Assembly (NCBI RefSeq): GCF_016741785.1
Contig: NZ_JAERRL010000014.1
Location: forward strand, 62,001 to 126,000
DNA length: 64,000 nucleotides
Direction of reading: 5' to 3'
From: Streptomyces sp. 7-21
GTDB taxonomy: Bacteria; Actinomycetota; Actinomycetes; Streptomycetales; Streptomycetaceae
Shown: positions 8,764-16,887 of the stretch, piece after piece
Layout of the letters: each line of letters opens with the position of its first letter
How positions within the stretch are numbered: position 1 is the first letter of the stretch
Notes under the pieces: model-generated
The model's input: only the letters and a program-made list of their open reading frames with translations
Told to the model about the DNA's origin: nothing
The model's database searches: none
Position numbers and translations under genes: made by a program

Positions 8764-9668
8764 CCGAGTGCCCTTCCCAGTCCGCGGCGGGCGAGTACCG
8801 CCACGGTGCGCCTCAGGTGCAGAACGGCCGGGGCGAGCGAAGCTGGTTCGCCGCCGCCGGCCGGGGGGGTGGGATCGGGGATGCACGCCATGCCGACGTA
8901 CTCCCCGAACGCGGCCAGCGCCTCCGGCGGCAGGCCCCGCTCGCCGTCCCAGTCGACGAGCGAGGCGGCCCAGCGCTCGGCCTCCAGCGGCCGCAGCGGC
9001 ATGGGGGCCACGCCGCCGACGGCGCAGCGGACCTCGCGGCGCACCGGGTCCAGGACGACGGCCACGGACGCCTGTGCCCGGCCCGGGCCGGTGCGGGAGG
9101 TGGTCTTCAGGAACGTCTGGGGTGCGTGGAGCAGCGGCACCCGGACGTGGGCGAGCAGCTCGCCCGGCTTCAGCCGGTCACGGCCGGTGAGCAGGTGGCT
9201 GATGGGGATCTGCCTGCCCTTGCCGCCAGGGCTGGCCACCAGCAGCACGGCCTCCAGCGCGGCCAGCACGGGGAGTGTGTCTCCCCAGGGGGCGGCGGTG
9301 ATGATGTTGCCGCCGAGCGTCCCGGCGTTGCGGACCTGCGGCGGGCCCGCGGAGCGGGAGGCCGCGGCAAGTGCCGGGATGAGGGCCGCGAAGTCGGGGC
9401 GGCTCATGCGCGCGTGTGTCAGGCACGCGCCGAGCAGCGCGTGGCCGTCCTGGTAGGACCAGCCGCGCAGCTCGGCCAGGCGGCCGAGGCCCACGAGGGC
9501 GGCGGGGCGCAGCAGCCCCGCGTTGACCGCGGCCATCAGGTCGGTCCCCCCGGCGACGGGCACGGCCGCCGGCACCGCTGCCAGGGCCGCCACGGCATCG
9601 TCGAGAGTGGCCGGGAGTGCGACCAGCCGCCCGTTGGGCGGCGCGGCCTGCGGTGCGTGCGTGCTCAA
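8760..9668 (-). CDS. FAD-binding subunit of the molybdenum hydroxylase
   Basis: The 302-residue protein matches the CO-dehydrogenase/xanthine-dehydrogenase FAD subunit: PVAGGTDLMAAV (about 37-48) and RNAGTLGGNIITA (about 113-125) contact FAD, and a C-terminal domain follows with SVAVVLDPVRREVRCAVGGV. It would deliver electrons to the final acceptor. It is the first gene of the three-gene operon. Its promoter should lie in the 99-base gap up to 9767, where I see no clear operator. Confidence 0.9.
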   Translation of the reverse strand: MSTHAPQAAPPNGRLVALPATLDDAVAALAAVPAAVPVAGGTDLMAAVNAGLLRPAALVGLGRLAELRGWSYQDGHALLGACLTHARMSRPDFAALIPALAAASRSAGPPQVRNAGTLGGNIITAAPWGDTLPVLAALEAVLLVASPGGKGRQIPISHLLTGRDRLKPGELLAHVRVPLLHAPQTFLKTTSRTGPGRAQASVAVVLDPVRREVRCAVGGVAPMPLRPLEAERWAASLVDWDGERGLPPEALAAFGEYVGMACIPDPTPPAGGGEPASLAPAVLHLRRTVAVLARRGLGRALG

Positions 9669-9767
9669 TCCCTGCCCCTTTCCGGTCGACCCGGCTGCCC
9701 AGGCGTACGGTACCCGTTCCGCCGGGGCGGGGCGTGCCCGCGGTCGCGCACCGCGGCCATGGGCACG

Positions 9768-10049
9768 CTACTTCTTGCCGCCGTCCTTGCCGCCGCCGAA
9801 GGAGCCCATCGACTCGTAGATCTCCTTGCAGGTGGGGCAGACGGGGTACTTCTTCGGGTCCCTTCCGGGCACCCAGACCTTTCCGCAGAGCGCGACGACG
9901 GGCGTGCCGTCGAGCGCGCTCGCCATGATCTTGTCCTTCTGGACATAGTGGGCGAAGCGCTCGTGGTCGCCGTCGCCGTGCGTGGTCTGCGGCGCGGGCT
10001 CGACCAGCGTGCCGGTGCCCGTTCCGCGCTCAGGCTCTGGAGTACTCAT
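9768..10049 (-). CDS. DUF3039 small zinc-binding protein
   Basis: A 93-residue conserved actinobacterial protein. The core ALCGKVWVPGRDPKKYPVCP, followed by CKEIYE, has three cysteines (one CPTC pair plus one upstream), which suggests metal binding. The tail is Gly/Lys-rich (FGGGKDGGKK). The ATG at 10047-10049 was chosen over an upstream extension that lacks coding character. It follows yqgE by 11 bases on the same strand, so the two are probably co-transcribed. Function is unknown. Confidence 0.85.
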   Translation of the reverse strand: MSTPEPERGTGTGTLVEPAPQTTHGDGDHERFAHYVQKDKIMASALDGTPVVALCGKVWVPGRDPKKYPVCPTCKEIYESMGSFGGGKDGGKK

Positions 10050-10060
10050 GAGCACCAAGC

Positions 10061-10618
10061 CTAATTGAGCGACGGGTCGTCCGGATACGTGGCGAGGAGG
10101 GCGAGGGTGCCCCGCTGGCGCCGCAGCACCGAGCGCCACAGCCGCTCCGGCTGGGGCGCGGAGACGTCACCCGGCTCGGACTCCACGACGTACCAGGCTC
10201 CCTCGTCAAGCTCCCGTTCGAGCTGTTTGGGCCCCCATCCGGCGTACCCGGCGAAGATCCGCAGCGAGCCGACCTCGGCGGCGAGGACCTCCGGTGGTGC
10301 CTCCAGGTCCACCAGCCCGATCGAGCCGTGCACCCGGCGCCAGCCGAGCGGCCCGCCACGGGGCACGACGGCGAGCGCCAGGGCCGCGTCGAGCGCGACG
10401 GGGCCGCCCTGGAAGACGACGCCCGGCTCACCCGCGAGGGCCGCCCAGGGCTCCAGGACCTCGGAGACGCCGACCGGTGTGGGCCGGTTGAGCACCACGC
10501 CCAGCGCGCCCTCCCGGTCGTGGTCGAGGAGCAGCACCACGGAGCGGTCAAAGTTCGGATCGGACAGGGCGGGCGTGGCCACCAGCAGCCGCCCGGTGAG
10601 CGAGGACGCCTCGGTCAT
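10061..10618 (-). CDS. YqgE/AlgH family protein (UPF0301)
   Basis: The 185-residue protein shows the family pattern: LTGRLLVATPALSDPNFDRS at the start, GALGVVLNRPT, VVFQGGPV, and GYAGWGPKQLERELDEGAWY. Its biochemical role is not known. In proteobacteria the homologue AlgH affects alginate and stress regulation. The ATG at 10616-10618 gives the expected N-terminus. It precedes the DUF3039 gene closely. Confidence 0.92.
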   Translation of the reverse strand: MTEASSLTGRLLVATPALSDPNFDRSVVLLLDHDREGALGVVLNRPTPVGVSEVLEPWAALAGEPGVVFQGGPVALDAALALAVVPRGGPLGWRRVHGSIGLVDLEAPPEVLAAEVGSLRIFAGYAGWGPKQLERELDEGAWYVVESEPGDVSAPQPERLWRSVLRRQRGTLALLATYPDDPSLN

Positions 10619-10747
10619 GGGGCCATGATTCCGCATCCGCCCGCCCGCTGGGGAGGTGCGTCCCGGGGTCTGTCAGCACGGGGAAACACATCGGCAAGAA
10701 CCGGGTGGCCGAAACACAGCACCCGGCCGCCGCCGGCCGTCCCGCCC

Positions 10748-10803
10748 GAACGCTCCCACACGAACGCTCCCACACGAACGTTCCCACACAAACGTTCCCA
10801 CAC
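10748..10803. repeat. Four tandem copies of a 14-base unit
   Basis: The unit GAACGCTCCCACAC is repeated at 10748-10761, 10762-10775, 10776-10789 (GAACGTTCCCACAC) and 10790-10803 (first base A). It sits between the hupA terminator and yqgE, just 3' of hupA on the minus strand. GAACGTTC within two copies is itself palindromic or nearly so, and resembles a protein-binding half-site. Confidence 0.8.
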
Positions 10804-10807
10804 GAAA

Positions 10808-10837
10808 GGGTGGCCCTCCTGGGCGAGAGGGCCACCC
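10808..10837 (-). terminator. Hairpin terminator after hupA
   Basis: A perfect 10-base inverted repeat (GGGTGGCCCT at 10808-10817 with its complement at 10828-10837) and a 10-base loop, 36 bases past the hupA stop. On the minus strand it runs into TTTC and then into the 14-base tandem repeats. Confidence 0.75.
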
Positions 10838-10873
10838 GGCGACGGCCGGCGCGCGCGGTGGCGCGCCGGGCGT

Positions 10874-11155
10874 TCACTTGCCTTTGGCGGCGTCCTTCAG
10901 CTTGGAGCCGGCCGACACCTTCACGCTGTACCCGGCCGGGATCTGGATGGGCTCACCGGTCTGCGGGTTGCGGGCGGTGCGGGCGGCGCGGTGGGTGCGC
11001 TCGAAGGTGAGGAAGCCCGGAATGGTGACCTTCTCGTCCCCCTTGGCAACGACCTCCCCGACGGTCTCGGCCAGGGCCGTCAGCACCGCGTCGGCGTCCT
11101 TCCGGGTCACCTCGGCGCGCTCGGACAGAGCGGCCACCAGCTCACTGCGGTTCAT
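10874..11155 (-). CDS. hupA: HU-type nucleoid protein
   Basis: A 93-residue HU/IHF protein: MNRSELVAALSERAEVTRKD (helix-turn-helix dimer core), then GFLTFERTHRAARTARNPQT, containing the DNA-intercalating arm with the conserved RNPQTG, then IPAGYSVKVSAGSKLKDA. It lacks the long Lys/Ala tail of the second Streptomyces HU (HupS), so it is the short HupA type. It bends and compacts DNA as a dimer. The ATG at 11153-11155 has GGGAG upstream. A strong hairpin follows the gene. Confidence 0.95.
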   Translation of the reverse strand: MNRSELVAALSERAEVTRKDADAVLTALAETVGEVVAKGDEKVTIPGFLTFERTHRAARTARNPQTGEPIQIPAGYSVKVSAGSKLKDAAKGK

Positions 11156-11354
11156 ATTTCGTACTCCCGTGTTCATCTTGCCAATGAGGCGTGAGATCGA
11201 AGCCGATGCTGCCAGGGCCCACTGACAGTCCCCGGACTGGGGCCGTGCAACCGCGCCCCTCGCGCCCGGGTACGCATCCTGCCCCCACCCACGGCGGGAA
11301 GGCCAATCCGACTCGCCGCCCGACCTGCGGTGCCGGGGCGGCGCGCGGGCCAGG

Positions 11355-12758
11355 TCAGTCGCCGCGCGCGGCCTTGCTGACGGCGCCCGCGACCGCGCCG
11401 GGCACCCGCTCGTTGAACACGCTGGGCACGATGTAGTTGGCGTTCAGCTCCTCCTCGCTGACGACGTCGGCGAGCGCCCGGGCCGCCGCCAGCATCATGC
11501 TCTCCGTGACCGTGTGCGACTGCGCATCGAGCAGGCCGCGGAAGACCCCGGGGAAGACCAGCACGTTGTTGATCTGGTTCGGGAAATCCGACCGGCCTGT
11601 GGCGACGACGGCGGCGGTCTGGCGGGCCACGGCCGGGTCGATCTCCGGGTCCGGGTTCGCCAGCGCGAAGATGATGGCGTCATCGGCCATCGACGCCACG
11701 TCCTGGGCGGTCAGCACGTCGGGAGCGGAGACGCCGATGAACACGTCCGCGCCGGCGACGGCGTCCTTGAGCGTGCCGGTGAGGCCCTCCGGGTTGGTGT
11801 TGTCGGCGATCCACCGCAGCGAGGAGCCGGCGCTGGCGCCGGCCACGTCCTGGCGGCCGGCGTGGATGACGCCGTGAATGTCCGCGACGACGGCGTGGCG
11901 CACGCCCGCGGCGGTCAGCAGCTTGAGGATGGCGGTCCCGGCCGCGCCCGCGCCCGACATCACCACGCGCACGCTGCCGAGGTCCTTGCCGACGACGCGG
12001 AGCGCGTTGTGGAGGGCGGCCAGGACGACGATGGCGGTGCCGTGCTGGTCGTCGTGGAAGACGGGGATGTCCAGGGCCTCGCGCAGCCGCGCCTCGATCT
12101 CGAAGCACCGGGGGGCGGAGATGTCCTCCAGGTTGATGCCGGCGAAGCCCGGGGCGATGGCCTTGACGATCTCGACGATGGCGTCGGTGTCCTGGGTGTC
12201 CAGGCACAGCGGCCAGGCGTCGATGCCCGCGAAGCGCTTGAACAGTGCCGCTTTGCCCTCCATGACGGGCAGGGCGGCGTGCGGGCCGATGTTGCCCAGG
12301 CCCAGCACCGCGGAACCGTCGGTGACGACCGCGACGCTGTTGCGTTTGACGGTCAGCCGCCTGGCGTCCTCGGGGTGGGCCGCGATCTGCGTGCACACCC
12401 GGGCGACGCCGGGCGTGTAGATCATCGAGAGCTCGTCACGATTGCGAATCGGGTGCTTGGAGTTCATCTCGATCTTGCCGCCGAGATGCATCAGGAAGGT
12501 CCGGTCGGAGACCTTGCCGAGCGTGACGCCCTCGATACCGCGCAGCTTCTGCACGATCTCGTCGGCGTGCGCGGTGGAGCTCGCGGCGATGGTGACGTCG
12601 ATGCGCAGCTTCTCGTGGCCGGACGCCGTGACGTCCAGGCCCGTGACCGAGCCGCCGGAGGATTCCACGACCGTGGTGAGCTGGCTGACCGCCGTACCAC
12701 TGGCGGGGACCTCCAGCCGGACGGTCATCGAGTAGGAGACGCTGGGCGCCGTTGCCAT
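11355..12758 (-). CDS. NAD(P)-dependent malic enzyme with N-terminal ACT domain
   Basis: The 467-residue protein has an ACT domain (about 5-80, SMTVRLEVPASGTAVSQL onward). The malic enzyme core follows: IYTPGVARVC, KRNSVAVVTDGSAVLGLGNI, then FHDDQHGTAIVVLAAL as the metal and substrate segment, and the Rossmann motif SGAGAAGTAI. It decarboxylates malate to pyruvate, supplying NAD(P)H and pyruvate. Bacterial malic enzymes without the ACT domain have about 390-400 residues. The ACT domain suggests allosteric control by a small ligand, which I cannot name. AAGGAAG lies upstream of the ATG. Confidence 0.93.
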   Translation of the reverse strand: MATAPSVSYSMTVRLEVPASGTAVSQLTTVVESSGGSVTGLDVTASGHEKLRIDVTIAASSTAHADEIVQKLRGIEGVTLGKVSDRTFLMHLGGKIEMNSKHPIRNRDELSMIYTPGVARVCTQIAAHPEDARRLTVKRNSVAVVTDGSAVLGLGNIGPHAALPVMEGKAALFKRFAGIDAWPLCLDTQDTDAIVEIVKAIAPGFAGINLEDISAPRCFEIEARLREALDIPVFHDDQHGTAIVVLAALHNALRVVGKDLGSVRVVMSGAGAAGTAILKLLTAAGVRHAVVADIHGVIHAGRQDVAGASAGSSLRWIADNTNPEGLTGTLKDAVAGADVFIGVSAPDVLTAQDVASMADDAIIFALANPDPEIDPAVARQTAAVVATGRSDFPNQINNVLVFPGVFRGLLDAQSHTVTESMMLAAARALADVVSEEELNANYIVPSVFNERVPGAVAGAVSKAARGD

Positions 12759-13168
12759 GCCGACTTCCTTCAGGGTGCTTCGTGAGGGTGATTTTCTTCA
12801 GGACCTCCCGGCACACCGGGAGTGTCGCGTTGCACGAATGAGCGGATGCCCGCGCGGATGCGGGGCGCCGCGTGAGGTGCATCGTCGCACCACGGGGGGC
12901 GGCGCGGCCAGCCAGGGCCGGAGCTTGCGACGCAGCTGACACGAACCGGCACGGAGAACCGGCACGGAAACAGCCCTTCCGCGGGCAGGCGGAAGGGCTG
13001 ATCGCGCATATGTGCTTGTGGTCAAGGGCACCGACCCGCCAGCTCGCCTCGCGGCAAGTGGTCGCTCGAAGCGACAATGGTTGGGCCCGGGGGCATGGAA
13101 CGGGCCGGCGCCGTTTTCCAGGCTACCTCACGGGTTACGCGGGTCAACCGACGGCCGCGGCGCGCCGC
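12759..13168. other. 410-base gap upstream of the malic enzyme gene
   Basis: No convincing gene. It holds the leader and promoter of the malic enzyme gene, a direct repeat of AACCGGCACGGA at about 12944-12970, and the hairpin listed at 12971-13000. The HelD-like gene ends at 13169 on the same strand. Confidence 0.5.
12971..13000 (-). terminator. Hairpin terminator downstream of the HelD-like gene
   Basis: A perfect 12-base stem (12971-12982 against 12989-13000) with a 6-base loop. It lies 169 bases past the HelD-like gene's stop and about 210 bases before the malic enzyme start. On the minus strand it is followed by TTT. It may end the upstream transcript or act in the malic enzyme leader. 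Confidence 0.65.
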
Positions 13169-15484
13169 TCAGTCCCGCAGCAGCGCGGGAACGCCCCGTT
13201 CGTCGGGATCGTCCTCCGGGACGGACAGCACGGTGAGGCGCTGCGTGGAGCGGGAGAGCGCTACGTAGAGCACCCTCGTCCCGGCCGGAGACTCCCCCGC
13301 GATCTCGGCGGGCGCGACGACGAGCGTGCCGTCGTACTCCAGTCCCTTGGCCTCCAGGCTGCCGAGGACGGCCAGCCGGTCGTCCAGGCCCGCCAGCCAC
13401 CCGCCGGCCTCCTCGCGGCGCGCCATGGCGACGACGACGCCCACGGTGCCGGGGACGTCCGCGAGCAGCCGCCGTGCCTCCTCGCGCACGGCCGCGGCCA
13501 GGGCGTCTGCGTCCGCGGCGGCCACCCGGAAGCGGGGCGCGACGCCGGTGGAGCGGACCGCGCGCGGCGGCACCGCGCCGGGCAGGGCGTGCGCCAGCAC
13601 GCCGTCGGCGACACGGGCGAGTTCCGCGGGGTTGCGGTAGTTGACGGTGAGCTCGAACCGGCGTCTGGGGCGTCTGCCGAGCGCCGCGTCCCGTTCCGCC
13701 GCCGCCTCCTGCGGGTCGGGCCACGAGCTCTGCGCCGGATCGCCGACGACCGTCCAGGTCGCGCGCCGGCCGCGGCGGCCGACCATCCGCCACTGCATGG
13801 GCGTGAGGTCCTGCGCCTCGTCCACGATCACGTGCGCGTAGTCGCGGTGCTCCCCGGGCTCCGCGCCCCCGTCGCCGCGCCCATCGCGTTCGGCCCGGGC
13901 GGCGGCCCGCTCCGCGTACGTGGTCACCTCCTCGAGCCCGGTGAGCTGCTCCAGCGGGTCGATCTCGCGGGGCCGGGCGGGGCGCGGAGGCGTGCCCAGG
14001 ACGGCGCGCAGCTCGTCCAGGAGCGCCACGTCGTGCGCCGACAGGCCGGTCCCCTCGGGCGTGACGCGGCGCAGCGACCGCGCCAGCAGCCGGATCTGCG
14101 GCGGCCGCAGGGTGCGGCGGGCCCAGCGGCCCAGGCGGCGCTCGTCGGCCATGGCGCGCAGCACCTGGAGCGGCGAGATCTCGGGCCACCAGGCGGCCAG
14201 GAACTCCTGGAAGGCGTCCTCGGCGGCGGTGTCCTCGAAGAACGCCTCCCGCGCCTCCTCGGCCAGCCGCGGGTCCGGGTAGCGGCGCGGCCCGCCCGAC
14301 TTCTCCCACAGCGCGGTCAGCAGCAGGCGGCGGGCGCGCGGGCGCAGCAGGTTGACGGGGGCGGTGCCGGCGAGCACCTGGCGGCGGATGCCGCGCAGCT
14401 CGTCCTCGCCGAGTTCGACCCGGGCACCGAAGGCCACCACCCGCAGCCGCGTGGGCGCCTGGGGCGTGTCCACCGCGCCGCGCGCCGCCCGGTGCACCAC
14501 GCGCGCCATGGCGGCGGCGCCCTTGACGCGCGCCGTCTCCGCGTCGTCGTAGGAGTCGGCGGTCACGCCCTCGACGAGCGAGCCGAGCGCGCGGATGACG
14601 ACCTGCCCCTCCTCACCGAGCGACGGCAGCACGCCCTCGGTGTACGACACCAGCAGCGGCGTCGGGCTGACGACGAGGATGCCGCCGGCGTACCGCCGCC
14701 GGTCCTGGTACAGCAGGTAGGCGGCGCGGTGCAGCGCCACGGCCGTCTTGCCCGTGCCCGGGCCGCCGGCGACCTCGGTGACGGACACCGCGGGCGCCCG
14801 GATGACCTCGTCCTGCTCGGCCTGGATGGAGGCCACGATGTCCCGCATCCGCGGCCCCCGCTCGCGGCCGAGCGCGGCCATCAGCGCCCCGTCGCCGACG
14901 ACGGGCAGCTCATCGCCGTCCAGCAGGGCGCGCACGCCAGGGCGCAGCAGGTCGTCCTCCACGCTCAGCACGCGCCGCCCCCGGCTGCGGATCACCCGGC
15001 GCCGCACCACCCGGCCGGGCGCGACGGGCGTGGCGCGGTAGAACGGCGCGGCGGCGGGAGCCCGCCAGTCGATGACGAGCGGCACGTAGTCCGCATCCAG
15101 CACGCCGATGCGGCCGATGTGGAGCGTCTCGTCGATGTCGGCGACGGGGGTGCCGTCCTCCTCACGCACCGCGTCGTCAGCGGGCTCCACCGAGGTCTGG
15201 GCGCCGTCCGGGCCCCGCTCGCCGGTCTTGCCGCGCAGCAGGTCGATGCGGCCGAACAGGAAATCCTCGAACTCGCTGTTGAGGCGGCTGAGGTGGGCGC
15301 CCGCCTGGTGGACCTGGGCGTCCCGCTCGGCCAGCGCGCCCGGGGTGCCGACCTGGACGCGCCGGGCCGCGTCGGCGACGAGGTACTCGGCCTCACGGAT
15401 CTTCTCGGTGAGGCGGTGGTACACGGCGTCGAGATGCCGCTGTTCGCGGTCGATCTCACGCTCCCGGACGTCGTGCCCTTCCAC
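13169..15484 (-). CDS. HelD-like superfamily 1 ATPase (RNA polymerase recycling factor type)
   Basis: The 771-residue protein begins with a coiled-coil-like arm rich in Glu/Arg (REREIDREQRHLDAVYHRL). DWRAPAAAPFYRATP (about 139-153), a hallmark of HelD, and Walker A GGPGTGKT (about 240-247) follow. Further on come DEAQDLTPMQWRM (motif II), the GDPAQSSW and VNYRNPAEL motifs, and LYVALSRSTQRLTVL near the end. HelD proteins bind stalled RNA polymerase and release nucleic acid; some actinobacterial ones also protect against rifampicin. The GTG at 15482-15484 has AAGGGGG upstream; an in-frame GTG at 15529 lacks one. I see no rifamycin-associated element upstream. Confidence 0.88.
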   Translation of the reverse strand: MEGHDVREREIDREQRHLDAVYHRLTEKIREAEYLVADAARRVQVGTPGALAERDAQVHQAGAHLSRLNSEFEDFLFGRIDLLRGKTGERGPDGAQTSVEPADDAVREEDGTPVADIDETLHIGRIGVLDADYVPLVIDWRAPAAAPFYRATPVAPGRVVRRRVIRSRGRRVLSVEDDLLRPGVRALLDGDELPVVGDGALMAALGRERGPRMRDIVASIQAEQDEVIRAPAVSVTEVAGGPGTGKTAVALHRAAYLLYQDRRRYAGGILVVSPTPLLVSYTEGVLPSLGEEGQVVIRALGSLVEGVTADSYDDAETARVKGAAAMARVVHRAARGAVDTPQAPTRLRVVAFGARVELGEDELRGIRRQVLAGTAPVNLLRPRARRLLLTALWEKSGGPRRYPDPRLAEEAREAFFEDTAAEDAFQEFLAAWWPEISPLQVLRAMADERRLGRWARRTLRPPQIRLLARSLRRVTPEGTGLSAHDVALLDELRAVLGTPPRPARPREIDPLEQLTGLEEVTTYAERAAARAERDGRGDGGAEPGEHRDYAHVIVDEAQDLTPMQWRMVGRRGRRATWTVVGDPAQSSWPDPQEAAAERDAALGRRPRRRFELTVNYRNPAELARVADGVLAHALPGAVPPRAVRSTGVAPRFRVAAADADALAAAVREEARRLLADVPGTVGVVVAMARREEAGGWLAGLDDRLAVLGSLEAKGLEYDGTLVVAPAEIAGESPAGTRVLYVALSRSTQRLTVLSVPEDDPDERGVPALLRD

Positions 15485-15568
15485 GGTCCCGGCCCCCTTG
15501 GTGTTCGGCTGTCGCTGGAAGCCGTCCACCGTACGCGACGACGCGCCGTTTGCGGAGCACCGCGGCTG

Positions 15569-16735
15569 TCAGTCGCCGTACTTGGGGGCCTGGAGCGAGG
15601 GGTCGAGGGCCAGCCGGTACCCGCGCTTGACCACCGTCTGGATCAGCCCGGACGCGCCGAGCGCGGAGCGCAGCCGCGCCATCGCCGTCTCCACCGCGTG
15701 CTCGTCGCGCCCGGCGCCCGGCAGCGCGCGCAGCAGCTCTGCCCGCGGCACGACCCAGCCGGGCCGGCGGGCCAGCAGCCGCAGCAGCGCCATGCCGGCG
15801 GGCGGCACGGGCCGCAGCTCGCCGTCCACGACGACCGCGTGCCCCCGGATCTGGAGCTGGCGGCCGGCGACCGGCAGCGGCCGGGACCGGGCGGGCAGCT
15901 CGCGGCACAGCAGCTGCACCAGCGGACCGAGCCGGAACCGCTCGGGCTGCCGGGTGGGCACGTCGTGCGCCTGGAGCGGAAGGGCGGTGACCGGGCCGAC
16001 GCAGGCGGGCATCACGTGGCCGCGGAGCGCGGCGACCACGTCGCCGAGCTGCCCGCGTTCCTCGGCGCGCCGCAGCAGCGAGGCGGCGGCGGGGGCGCTG
16101 GTGAACGTGATCGCGTCCAGGCCGTGGCCCAGCAGCGCGTCCAGCAGCCGGTCCACCGGCGCGAGGTCCTCGGGCGGCATCCACCGGTAGACCGGGACCT
16201 CCACCACCTCGGCCCCGGCCGCGGTGAGCGCCTCAATGAAGCCGGGCAGCGGCTCGCCGTGCAGCTGGAGGGCGACGCGGCGCCCGGCCACGCCCTCATC
16301 GAGGAGGCGCTGGAGCACCTCGGCCATCGACTCCGAGGCGGGCGACCACTCCTCGGTCAGCCCGGCGGCGCGGATGGCGCCGCGCACCTTCGGGCCGCGG
16401 GCGAGCACCTCGGCCTTGCCCAGCGTGCGCAGCAGCTCCTCGCCAAGCCCCCAGCCGTCGGCGGCGGAGACCCAGCCGCGGAAGCCGATGGCGGTGGTCG
16501 CCACCACCAGGTCGGGGGCGTGCGCGAGGAGTCCCTGGGTGGCCTTCAGCAGCTGGTCGTCGTCGGAGAGCGGCACGATGCGGAGGGTCGGCGCGTGGTG
16601 CACCTCGGCCCCTCTGCGCCGCAGCAGGGCGGACAGCTCGTCGGCCCGCCGGGCGGCGGTGACGCCGACGGTGAAGCCGTCCAGGGGCCGGATCTCCGGC
16701 CGGCCGCCGGGTGGGGTGCGCGTGTCATGCCGCAT
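15569..16735 (-). CDS. Uroporphyrinogen-III synthase fused to a winged-helix domain
   Basis: Residues about 20-270 of 388 fit HemD: LDGFTVGVTAARRADEL, TTAIGFRGWV, VALQLHGEPLPGF, EVPVYRWMPPED and ITFTSAPAAASL. Residues about 290-388 fit an OmpR/PhoB-type winged helix: VDGELRPVPPAGMALLRLL, VVPRAELLRALP and VETAMARLRSALG, then VKRGYRLAL. The HemD part would close the tetrapyrrole ring. The DNA-binding part suggests a regulator, and the fusion may be mainly regulatory since a separate hemD usually sits in the haem operon. GGAGAG precedes the ATG at 16733-16735. Confidence 0.87.
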   Translation of the reverse strand: MRHDTRTPPGGRPEIRPLDGFTVGVTAARRADELSALLRRRGAEVHHAPTLRIVPLSDDDQLLKATQGLLAHAPDLVVATTAIGFRGWVSAADGWGLGEELLRTLGKAEVLARGPKVRGAIRAAGLTEEWSPASESMAEVLQRLLDEGVAGRRVALQLHGEPLPGFIEALTAAGAEVVEVPVYRWMPPEDLAPVDRLLDALLGHGLDAITFTSAPAAASLLRRAEERGQLGDVVAALRGHVMPACVGPVTALPLQAHDVPTRQPERFRLGPLVQLLCRELPARSRPLPVAGRQLQIRGHAVVVDGELRPVPPAGMALLRLLARRPGWVVPRAELLRALPGAGRDEHAVETAMARLRSALGASGLIQTVVKRGYRLALDPSLQAPKYGD

Positions 16736-16887
16736 GTGGTGTTCGCTCTCCGCCCAGACTCGTCCCTGATGGCGCGGGGCCACCGGGCCAAGCGTGTCAA
16801 CCGTCAGTGACAGCTCCGGTTCTGCGGGGTTTCCCCGGCGTTACGCCCGCCCGCCGGGGCCGGTCTTCTCAAGCCTGCCACCGGCGG

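Noticed and set aside
10748-10803. CRISPR array
   Set aside because: The four repeats are directly tandem with no spacers, and no cas genes are near.
15485-15568. Rifamycin-associated element upstream of the HelD-like gene
   Set aside because: I looked for the inverted repeat that precedes helR-type genes and found nothing similar in this gap.
12872-16810. A plus-strand open frame of 1312 codons opposite the HelD-like and HemD genes
   Set aside because: Same reason: antisense to two genes with clear motifs, and its translation is Arg/Gly/His/Gln-rich without domains.
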